Assembly (NCBI RefSeq): GCF_000760695.4
Contig: NZ_JHEG04000001.1
Span: 2,140,717 to 2,204,716, forward strand
Length of the DNA: 64,000 bases
Direction of reading: 5' to 3'
Source: Tolypothrix bouteillei VB521301
GTDB lineage: Bacteria > Cyanobacteriota > Cyanobacteriia > Cyanobacteriales > Nostocaceae
Positions 1 through 6,621 of this stretch are shown one piece after another. A program made the position numbers and the translations under genes. The notes beneath the pieces were generated by a model. That model saw nothing but the letters and a program-made list of their open reading frames with translations. It was not told the DNA's origin and did no database searches. The stretch's first letter is position 1. The number at the start of each line of letters is the position of its first letter.

Positions 1-1
1 A

Positions 2-796
2 TGGTTCTTGATTTCAAGTACCTTTTTTAGCTTCGCTTCTGGCTTCAGCGATCCTTCAATTCTCTGGCGGGTAGTTAGCTTGGGCTCCATTGTAGCGGTA
101 TTTATTAACGCAGTCATTTCCGGTCAGAGAATAGCCTTGGCATTAGTCCCTGTCTGCTTTGTGATTTTGCTGTTGCTAACCGGTCAACTTCGCAACCTTA
201 AACGGTTTATTCCTATGGGAGTTGGTCTGGCTCTGATCCTGGGAATTGCTATAGCAAGCAATCCAGCCCTTTTAGAAGAGAGAACATCCAGTTTGAGCGA
301 TCGCTGGGAAGCTTCACCACCTCAAGAATTCATAGTGCAACAATTTGAGGAATCGTGGAAAGAACAAAGAGGGATTTTGGGCAATGGATTGGGTCGTGCG
401 ACCAATTCCGCTCGTGCAATGGGTGAGACAAGGCTGATTGAAACATATTATCCTAAAGTTCTTTTTGAAGTTGGTCCCTTTGGAACGTTGGCTTTCTTGG
501 CACTTGTCACAACTCTGACCATTGCTTGTTACCAATCAAATCGGTTAATAAAAAACCGTAATTTCCGCAGTTACGGATCGGCTTTATGGGTGTTTATATT
601 GTTTATTAGTTACAACACCTATTACTATCCTCTTGATGTCGATCCAGTAGCAGTCTATTACTGGTTTGTAGCTGGAGTTATCTTGAAACTACCAATTATA
701 GACAAACAGGAAAGGCAAAAAGAGAATGATGAAAATTCTGAAGAACAACCAAAGAAAAAAACCAAAACAGCGAAAAACCTCTTGAACCCACTATAA
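2..796 (+). CDS. O-antigen polymerase/ligase-like membrane protein, C-terminal part (HpsL-like)
   Basis: The reading frame is open from the left edge, so the gene is 5' truncated; a TTG at 8 is internal. About six hydrophobic segments are visible (for example around VSLGSIVAVFINAVISG, ALVPVCFVILLLLTG and VAVYYWFVAGVILKL), followed by a charged Lys/Glu-rich cytoplasmic tail ending at 796. A soluble loop between membrane segments, a Tyr-rich stretch near the end and the position just ahead of three glycosyltransferases fit a Wzy/O-antigen-ligase type protein that polymerises or transfers exopolysaccharide units. The order polymerase, GT2, GT4, GT4 matches my recollection of the cyanobacterial hpsL-hpsN-hpsO-hpsP set for hormogonium polysaccharide; that name is inference because the diagnostic N-terminus is missing. 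Confidence 0.6.
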   Translation, partial: WFLISSTFFSFASGFSDPSILWRVVSLGSIVAVFINAVISGQRIALALVPVCFVILLLLTGQLRNLKRFIPMGVGLALILGIAIASNPALLEERTSSLSDRWEASPPQEFIVQQFEESWKEQRGILGNGLGRATNSARAMGETRLIETYYPKVLFEVGPFGTLAFLALVTTLTIACYQSNRLIKNRNFRSYGSALWVFILFISYNTYYYPLDVDPVAVYYWFVAGVILKLPIIDKQERQKENDENSEEQPKKKTKTAKNLLNPL

Positions 797-839
797 ATTT
801 CATATTGCATAGTTAAATATTCAATAGGATATACAAAAA

Positions 840-1820
840 GTGAATTCTTATCCCTTGATTTCCGTTATTATTCCAACCTATGGTCGTGAAGAACCACTGC
901 GCGATAGTATAGCCGATGTCCTCAAGCAAGATTATCCAAACTTTGAAGTTTTGGTTGTCGATCAAACACCAGAACACAAACCAGAAATAGAAGCTTATTT
1001 AGAAGAATTATCAACCGCAGGTAAAATCAAGTGGTTTCGCCTGAAATGGGCAAGTTTACCAGGAGCGAGAAATTACGCTGTACGCAGAGCAACTGGTGAC
1101 ATCATTTTGTTTATTGACGACGACGTGCAGCTACAGTCTGGATTTTTAGCAGCCCATGCCAAAAATTATGTAGAACAACCAGAAGTGGGTGCAGTTGCCG
1201 GACGAGTTTTTGACAGAATGAAATTGGGTGACTCTGGAGGAAATTTGCAGATTGAATATCTTCCTCCCCAAGCCATGGACCCAGGTATTGCTTGGTACCA
1301 CATTGACTTAGTACATACAGTTAAACCCCAACAAGTTCTAACAGCAAGGGGTTGTAATATGTCCTTCCGTCGTGAAATTTTCACAAAGTACGGGCTGAAA
1401 TTTGATGAAAGATTTCGTGGTAGTGCTGTTAGAGAAGAATCTGATTTTTGTTTGAGATTGCGGCAAACAGGGTATAAAATTTGGTACGATCCCAACGCTC
1501 ATTTAGTGCATTTAGGAGAAGAGACAGGCGGTTGTCATGACATTAGCATGCGTTCTCTTCAGTACCAACTGACCTTCTACCACAACCACTTCTTAATGGG
1601 TTTAAAAAACCTCTCCCTCACTCAAGCCACACGTCTTTTTGCCCGTTTATTTGACTGTCATGTTCTGGGACATCCTCCCTGTCACAAAAGTGGTTCTCCT
1701 ATTAAAATTTTGACTCGTGGTGTTTTCTATACTCTGGGTTTCTTCAAAGCCTTAAGCACTGTTATCCAATCAGCATGGAATGACGGTCAAATTTATACTC
1801 GTTTAGATGAACAAATTTAG
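840..1820 (+). CDS. hpsN: GT2 family glycosyltransferase (HpsN-like)
   Basis: Starts at GTG 840, 44 bp after the previous gene. The 326-residue protein begins with a classic GT-A fold N-terminus (SVIIPTYGREEPLRDSIADVL), carries the metal/nucleotide-sugar DxD motif as FIDDDV near residue 91, and has an acceptor-side EESDFCLRLRQTGYKIWYDP segment near residues 200-220, all typical of family 2 inverting transferases. It would add a sugar to a lipid-linked polysaccharide intermediate on the cytoplasmic side of the membrane. The C-terminus is semi-hydrophobic and may be membrane associated. The hps assignment rests on gene order and size, not on a database match; a generic GT2 call is secure. Confidence 0.75.
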   Translation: MNSYPLISVIIPTYGREEPLRDSIADVLKQDYPNFEVLVVDQTPEHKPEIEAYLEELSTAGKIKWFRLKWASLPGARNYAVRRATGDIILFIDDDVQLQSGFLAAHAKNYVEQPEVGAVAGRVFDRMKLGDSGGNLQIEYLPPQAMDPGIAWYHIDLVHTVKPQQVLTARGCNMSFRREIFTKYGLKFDERFRGSAVREESDFCLRLRQTGYKIWYDPNAHLVHLGEETGGCHDISMRSLQYQLTFYHNHFLMGLKNLSLTQATRLFARLFDCHVLGHPPCHKSGSPIKILTRGVFYTLGFFKALSTVIQSAWNDGQIYTRLDEQI

Positions 1821-1904
1821 TTAATGGCTAATGGCTAATAGCTAATAGTAAATCGCCAATTAGCAATTAGCAATTAGCAATTAGCAATTAGCAATTAGCA
1901 ATTT
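1821..1904 (+). repeat. Heptamer tandem repeats in two opposing blocks
   Basis: The left half repeats TGGCTAA-type heptamers and the right half repeats CAATTAG, its near reverse complement, running up to the ATG of the next gene. The opposing blocks can fold into a hairpin in the transcript. Similar arrays lie between other gene pairs here (3078-3213, 47985-48050). Confidence 0.85.
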
Positions 1905-3077
1905 ATGAAAATTCTTGTAGCCAGTCATACTTATATTGTAGATCTTAACTGTGAAAAACTCCGCATTTTATCTCAGTTAGAACCAGAAGTTGAGGTCACA
2001 ATTGTTGTTCCTAAAAAATGGAAACCAGGTGGAGTTCAAAATAAAATTATTGAAACTCAATACCGAGATGAAGGAAAATTTCGCATAGTGCCCATTTCTA
2101 ATTTCAGTCAAAATCATCAAGGGTTACTGACATTTGGAGGAGATTTAATATCTTTATTGCAAAAATTTCGTCCCAATGTTATTCAGGTAGAACAAGGGTC
2201 TCGAGGTCTTGCTTATGCGGAGATGATTGCTCTCAATAAATTATTGGGACTCAAGGCAAAAAACTTATTTTTTACTTGGTGGAATTTACCCTATCAACTC
2301 AAGTTTCCAGTTTCTTTATTAGAGAAGTATAACCTTGATAACAGTCACGGCATCATTTCAGGAAATCAAGATGGTGCAGAAGTTTTACGACAACAGGGGT
2401 ATAAGGGACCTATTAAAGTCATGCCTCAGCTAGGTGTAGATGAACGTTTGTTTGCACCTGCACCTCAACCCGAACTAGCTGCTCAGTTAGGTATAGAGCA
2501 AAATGATTTTGTCGTTGGATTTGTGGGACGTTTTGTTCAAGAGAAGGGATTGTTTACTCTTCTAGAAGCTTTGATAGGTTTAAAAGATAGACCTTGGAAA
2601 TTACTGCTTCTCGGACGGGGACCGTTACAATCGGAACTCTTAAGCAAAGCCGAGGAAAATGCCATCAAAGATAGGGTTATTTTAGTGGAAAGCGTTGCTC
2701 ATGACGCAGTTCCTAAATATATTAATTTAATGAGTACTTTAGTACTGCCATCGGAAACAAATTACAATCTTAAAAATCTTACTTCTATTGGTTGGAAAGA
2801 ACAATTTGGTCACGTGCTAATTGAAGCCATGGCGTGTCAAGTTCCTGTTATTGGTTCAAATTCGGGTGAGATTCCTCATGTCATTGGTGAGGCTGGATTA
2901 ATATTTCCTGAGGGTGACGCCCAAGCATTAGCCCACTGTATAGTTCAATTAATGGAAAATCCTGAATTGACTGAAAATTTGGCTAGTATGGGCTATCAAA
3001 AAGCTATGGCTCAATATACCAATACCGCTTTGGCAAAACAGCAATTAGAGTTTTATAAGGAATTGGCTGACGGCTAA
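1905..3077 (+). CDS. hpsO: GT4 family glycosyltransferase (HpsO-like)
   Basis: The 390-residue protein has two Rossmann-like halves. The N-terminal half starts MKILVASHTYIVD and binds the acceptor. The C-terminal half carries GFVGRFVQEKG (near residue 205), a nucleotide-sugar-contact stretch LLLGRGPLQSEL, and the GT4 signature FGHVLIEAMACQVPVIGSNSG with its EX7E-type spacing near residue 300. The fold is that of retaining GT-B transferases. It is co-oriented with the flanking glycosyltransferases and separated from them only by heptamer-repeat spacers, so co-transcription is likely. The hpsO symbol is from gene order and length; GT4 membership is clear. Confidence 0.75.
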   Translation: MKILVASHTYIVDLNCEKLRILSQLEPEVEVTIVVPKKWKPGGVQNKIIETQYRDEGKFRIVPISNFSQNHQGLLTFGGDLISLLQKFRPNVIQVEQGSRGLAYAEMIALNKLLGLKAKNLFFTWWNLPYQLKFPVSLLEKYNLDNSHGIISGNQDGAEVLRQQGYKGPIKVMPQLGVDERLFAPAPQPELAAQLGIEQNDFVVGFVGRFVQEKGLFTLLEALIGLKDRPWKLLLLGRGPLQSELLSKAEENAIKDRVILVESVAHDAVPKYINLMSTLVLPSETNYNLKNLTSIGWKEQFGHVLIEAMACQVPVIGSNSGEIPHVIGEAGLIFPEGDAQALAHCIVQLMENPELTENLASMGYQKAMAQYTNTALAKQQLEFYKELADG

Positions 3078-3213
3078 TGGCTAATGGCTAATGGCTAATG
3101 GCTAATGGCTGATGGCTGATGGCTGATGGAAGAGTAAAAGTTGGCAAACATCATTAGTGATTAACAATTAGCTAATAGCTATTAGCCATTAGCTATTAAC
3201 AATTAACAAAAAT
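3078..3213 (+). repeat. Heptamer tandem repeats between two glycosyltransferase genes
   Basis: Runs of TGGCTAA, drifting to TGGCTGA, follow the stop codon directly. They are separated by about 45 bp of unique sequence from a complementary block of TTAGCCA/TTAGCTA units that ends near the next start. The inverted layout repeats that of 1821-1904. Confidence 0.8.
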
Positions 3214-4410
3214 ATGCAAATCTTACAAATTGTTCCCTCAATTTCCCTAGTCTATGGTGGTCCGAGTCAAATGGTTTTGGGGCTAGCTCCTGCACTGGCA
3301 AAGCAAGGGGTAAAAGTGACAGTGATTACAACTGATAGTAATGGCGATACCGGTCAAGAAACACCCTTAGATGTTCCTTTGAATCGCCCTATAGAGCAAG
3401 ATGGTTATCAAATTATCTACTTTCGTTGTTCCCCGTTTCGTCGATACAAATTCTCCCTAGACTTACTGGGATGGTTAAATAAACACGTCCGGGAGTATGA
3501 CTTAGCTCACATTCACGCCTTATTTTCTCCTGTCAGCAGTTTGGCTGCAGCAGTATGTCGCCAACAAAAAGTACCCTATATTTTACGTCCTTTAGGAACT
3601 CTCGATCCAGCAGATTTACGGAAGAAAAAGATACTCAAACAACTTTATACAGCAATTTTAGAACGTCCAAATATAGCGGGTTCTGCTGCTATTCATTTTA
3701 CTAGCGTTCAAGAAGCAAAAGTCTCGGAACGTTTTGGCGTTGCTACACGGGATTTGACAATCCCGTTGGGTGCGATCCCCGTGCAGTGGGAGGGGGAGAA
3801 GGGAAGAGAGGGAGAGGGGGGGCGTTTATTGCGTCAGCAGTACAGTATTCCTACTGATATTCCTCTAGTGCTGTTTATGTCTCGTATCGATCCAAAAAAG
3901 GGATTGGATTTGCTGTTTCCAGCATTGGAGGCGCTTCTAGCTGAGGGTTTCAATTTTCACTTTGTTTTAGCTGGAGGGAATCCTCAAGACGAAGATTATG
4001 TGGAAAAGATAAAATCTCAAATCCAAAACTCTCCATTGCGATCGCACACAACAATCACTGGTTTTGTCACGGGTCATTTAAAAACAGCCCTTCTCCAAGC
4101 TGCTGATTTATTCGTCTTACCCTCATACTATGAGAATTTCGGTATTGCTGTGGCTGAAGCAATGGTTGCAGGAACGCCTGTTTTGATATCAGACCAAGTT
4201 CACATTTGTCAGGAGGTGCGTGATAGTGAGTCGGGTTGGGTAAGTTCGTTGGATGTGAAAGAGATTGTTAAATCACTTCGTACAGCGCTAGAAAATCCAT
4301 CAGAATGCCAAAGACGGGGGCTACTTGCGAGAGAGTATGCACTGCAACATTACAGTTGGGATGCGATCGCCCGTCAAATCATTCTTGCTTACAATCAAAT
4401 TCTGTCCTAA
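3214..4410 (+). CDS. hpsP: GT4 family glycosyltransferase (HpsP-like)
   Basis: A 398-residue GT-B protein. It starts MQILQIVPSISLVYGGPSQMV, with the Gly-rich acceptor loop (GGPSQ) of GT4 enzymes, then LAHIHALFSPVSSLAA and RPLGTLDP. In the C-terminal half it carries LFMSRIDPKKGLDLL, FVLAGG and the signature FVLPSYYENFGIAVAEAMVAG, with two Glu residues seven apart in the donor site. It would add a sugar in the same exopolysaccharide pathway as its two upstream neighbours. Between the halves (about residues 192-205) lies a short Glu/Gly/Arg-rich segment encoded by an almost pure A/G stretch at about 3787-3823, which looks like an expanded low-complexity insertion. Confidence 0.75.
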   Translation: MQILQIVPSISLVYGGPSQMVLGLAPALAKQGVKVTVITTDSNGDTGQETPLDVPLNRPIEQDGYQIIYFRCSPFRRYKFSLDLLGWLNKHVREYDLAHIHALFSPVSSLAAAVCRQQKVPYILRPLGTLDPADLRKKKILKQLYTAILERPNIAGSAAIHFTSVQEAKVSERFGVATRDLTIPLGAIPVQWEGEKGREGEGGRLLRQQYSIPTDIPLVLFMSRIDPKKGLDLLFPALEALLAEGFNFHFVLAGGNPQDEDYVEKIKSQIQNSPLRSHTTITGFVTGHLKTALLQAADLFVLPSYYENFGIAVAEAMVAGTPVLISDQVHICQEVRDSESGWVSSLDVKEIVKSLRTALENPSECQRRGLLAREYALQHYSWDAIARQIILAYNQILS

Positions 4411-4457
4411 TTAAGTTGTAGAATCTTAGGTCTGTAAACCTGCGTGTCATGACACAA

Positions 4458-4476
4458 TTTGAAATTTTATTTCAAA
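4458..4476. promoter_or_regulatory. 19-bp palindrome upstream of the peroxiredoxin gene
   Basis: The arms TTTGAAAT and ATTTCAAA are exact inverted copies around a 3-bp centre, about 85 bp before the peroxiredoxin start. A second small palindrome, TGTCATGACA, lies just upstream at 4445-4454. An operator for a redox- or metal-responsive dimeric repressor is plausible but unproven. Confidence 0.4.
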
Positions 4477-4561
4477 CCCTAGACTCCAATCGGAAAACCG
4501 GGTTTTGTGTCATCATGCAAGATAGAATACATATGCCTCTTTGTACAACAGGGAATGTCAC

Positions 4562-5200
4562 ATGGCTCTCCGTCTAGGCGATACAGTACCTAACTTCACT
4601 CAAGCCTCCTCAACTGGCGATATAGACTTTTACCAATGGGCTGGAGACAGCTGGGTTGTGCTGTTCTCCCACCCCGCAGACTTTACACCAGTTTGTACCA
4701 CCGAACTGGGAACCGTTGCTAAGTTGAAGCCTGAATTCGACAAGCGCAACGTCAAAGCTATCGCCCTCAGCGTTGATGATGTTGAATCTCATAAAGGATG
4801 GATTGGGGATATTGAAGAAACCCAAAAAGCAACCCTCAATTATCCAATTTTGGCAGATGGCGATCGTAAAGTCTCCGATCTTTACGACATGATTCACCCC
4901 AATGCCAACGCCTCGTTAACAGTGCGTACAGTCTTCATCATTGACCCTAATAAAAAGCTGCGTCTGACCTTAACTTATCCTCCAAGTACCGGACGTAACT
5001 TTGATGAAATTCTGCGAGTGATTGATTCACTGCAACTCACTGACAACTACAGTGTGGCGACACCAGCCGACTGGAAAGACGGTGATGATTGCGTGATCGT
5101 CCCTTCATTAAAAGATCCTGAAGTTCTTAAGGAGAAATTCCCCAAAGGATATCAAGAAATCAAACCCTACTTGCGGATGACACCTCAACCCAATAAGTAA
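4562..5200 (+). CDS. 1-Cys peroxiredoxin (Prx6 type)
   Basis: Reduces hydrogen peroxide and alkyl hydroperoxides in the cytoplasm. The ATG at 4562 is chosen because AGGGA sits about 8 bp upstream and the protein then begins MALRLGDTVPNF as in the family; an upstream in-frame TTG adds only seven residues. The peroxidatic site HPADFTPVCTTE has Cys45 with the required Pro and Thr nearby, and the C-terminal domain has the Prx6 pattern (DWKDGDDCVIVPS, then YLRMTPQP). The length of 212 residues is normal for Prx6. It is monocistronic: a palindrome precedes it and hairpins follow it. Confidence 0.93.
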   Translation: MALRLGDTVPNFTQASSTGDIDFYQWAGDSWVVLFSHPADFTPVCTTELGTVAKLKPEFDKRNVKAIALSVDDVESHKGWIGDIEETQKATLNYPILADGDRKVSDLYDMIHPNANASLTVRTVFIIDPNKKLRLTLTYPPSTGRNFDEILRVIDSLQLTDNYSVATPADWKDGDDCVIVPSLKDPEVLKEKFPKGYQEIKPYLRMTPQPNK

Positions 5201-5217
5201 TTGGTAACGGATTGAGA

Positions 5218-5239
5218 CCGGATGTCACATGACATCTGG
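5218..5239 (+). terminator. Hairpin after the peroxiredoxin gene
   Basis: The arms CCGGATGTCA and TGACATCTGG pair with one G-U around a 2-nt loop, 17 bp past the stop codon. They are followed by TAAAAAAC rather than a T-run, so it may act as an mRNA 3'-end stabiliser rather than a strong intrinsic terminator. Confidence 0.5.
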
Positions 5240-5252
5240 TAAAAAACTATGT

Positions 5253-5276
5253 AGAGACGCGTCATGGCGCGTCTCT
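5253..5276. repeat. Palindromic AGAGACGCG hairpin repeat
   Basis: The 9-bp arms AGAGACGCG and CGCGTCTCT are exact inverted copies around a 6-bp loop. From memory this GTAGAGACGCG palindrome is a very common dispersed repeat in Nostocales genomes. Confidence 0.65.
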
Positions 5277-5358
5277 CCTGTATCTTTATATCCGTACTGC
5301 TAGAGTAAGATAAGATATTCTGACTGGCATTGAGGATAGCGATCGAGGGGCAATAACT

Positions 5359-6339
5359 GTGGCTGGTCTAAAAACTTTATCTGTAGCTTCTACATTTTTA
5401 GTATTTGCTGTGTTAAGTATAGGCAAAACAGTCACTGCTACAGCTTTCAATCCTGCTCCTTTATTCAAAGATGTGGCTAGCTACAAAACCACAATCTCTG
5501 CGGGCGATCGCTTAGCTGATATTTATTTTCCCAACCCAAAAGACTTAAAAACTGGTAATTACTCTTTTCCTATAGTTCTTCTATTGCAAGGTGCGCTTGT
5601 AGATAAATCAAATTACTCAAATTACGCCAGTATAGTAGCCCGTTATGGATTTGTGGTAGTTGTACCAAATAGCGATCGTTTAGTGCCATCACGTGGTCGA
5701 GCCCTAGCACCTCAAACTTCAGATATTACAGATGTTTTAAAATATATGGTTGCTGAAAACTCCAATTCTGCTTCACCTGTTTTCGCAATTGTTAATACAC
5801 AAAAATTAGCTTTGCTCGGTCACTCTTTTGGAGGTGCTGTAGGACTATCTGCAATTGCCAACTTATGTTTGGAGTCCCTTTCATTCTGTAAAGGCTCCTT
5901 CAATCGGCCTAAGGAACTTGTAGCAGGAGCGTTTTTTGGCGCAAATTTACGCGATACAAAAGATGAGTTTATCCCCATCAACAATTCTGGAATTCCTATT
6001 GCCCTGTTACAAGGTAGCCTTGACAATAGAGCGCTTCCTTTTAGAGCTAAAAGAACCTACGACAATATTCAAACCCCTCCCAAAGCATTGATTACCATTT
6101 TAGGTGTAAATCACTTTGGCATAACCAATACAAGTAACCCTGCGGGGGCAATACCAGACTCAAAAAACTCTACCCTTGCTCAAAATATAGCAGTAGAAAC
6201 AATCGCCCGTTGGAGCGGTCTCTTCTTACGTGCTAGCGTTCTTAAAGACAAAGGCGCATCTGATTATGTATATCGCACGGGTGATGCTCGCGATCCAAAT
6301 GTAGCCGTTATTTCTGACTCTGTAAAAAGAGAAAAATAG
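5359..6339 (+). CDS. Exported alpha/beta hydrolase (chlorophyllase/dienelactone-hydrolase-like)
   Basis: Starts at GTG 5359. Residues 1-29 form a signal peptide (Lys5, hydrophobic core STFLVFAVLSIG, then TATAF), so the enzyme probably acts in the periplasm or outside. The nucleophile elbow GHSFGG places Ser156 in position. LQGSLDNRA and VNHFG supply the likely Asp and His of the triad. The strand order around FPIVLLLQGA and GFVVVVPNSD is the usual hydrolase core with an oxyanion-hole Gln/Gly. The 326-residue length suits the chlorophyllase/PET-hydrolase-like clan. The substrate cannot be told from sequence. The next downstream feature is a decayed gene on the same strand. Confidence 0.75.
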   Translation: MAGLKTLSVASTFLVFAVLSIGKTVTATAFNPAPLFKDVASYKTTISAGDRLADIYFPNPKDLKTGNYSFPIVLLLQGALVDKSNYSNYASIVARYGFVVVVPNSDRLVPSRGRALAPQTSDITDVLKYMVAENSNSASPVFAIVNTQKLALLGHSFGGAVGLSAIANLCLESLSFCKGSFNRPKELVAGAFFGANLRDTKDEFIPINNSGIPIALLQGSLDNRALPFRAKRTYDNIQTPPKALITILGVNHFGITNTSNPAGAIPDSKNSTLAQNIAVETIARWSGLFLRASVLKDKGASDYVYRTGDARDPNVAVISDSVKREK

Positions 6340-6340
6340 A

Positions 6341-6567
6341 GGAGGAAAACCAAATACCCTACATTACCAGCATTGAGCGTATTGGACGACAAGAGGGACG
6401 ACTTGAAGAGCGTCAAGATATTTTTAGTCAGTCGGTTTGGGACGATTGACGAACAGTTAGAAGCGCTCGTCAAGGCATTAACAGAATTACCTACGTCTGA
6501 ATTTAGTAGTCTACTGTTATCGCTCTCGACTCTCTCACGGGAACAGTTGCTGACACGTTTTGGATAA
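6341..6567 (+). pseudogene. Remnant of an Rpn/PD-(D/E)XK nuclease family protein, C-terminal DUF4351 part
   Basis: Two adjacent pieces sit in different frames. The first reads PYITSIERIGRQEGRLEER and then runs into a stop. The second, in the next frame, reads FLVSRFGTIDEQLEALVKAL and ends LSREQLLTRFG. In intact cyanobacterial proteins of this family the ERIGRQEG linker runs straight into a DUF4351 domain of exactly this kind, so a frameshift has split it. The N-terminal nuclease domain is absent. The region lies immediately after the hydrolase stop codon. Confidence 0.65.
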
Positions 6568-6621
6568 AATAAGGTGGGCTAAATCCCACCCTACTTTGCG
6601 CCTTTGCGTGAGAAACAATCA

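Noticed and set aside
1821..3213. CRISPR array
   Set aside because: The repeats are contiguous 7-bp units without spacers, which is a short tandem repeat, not CRISPR.
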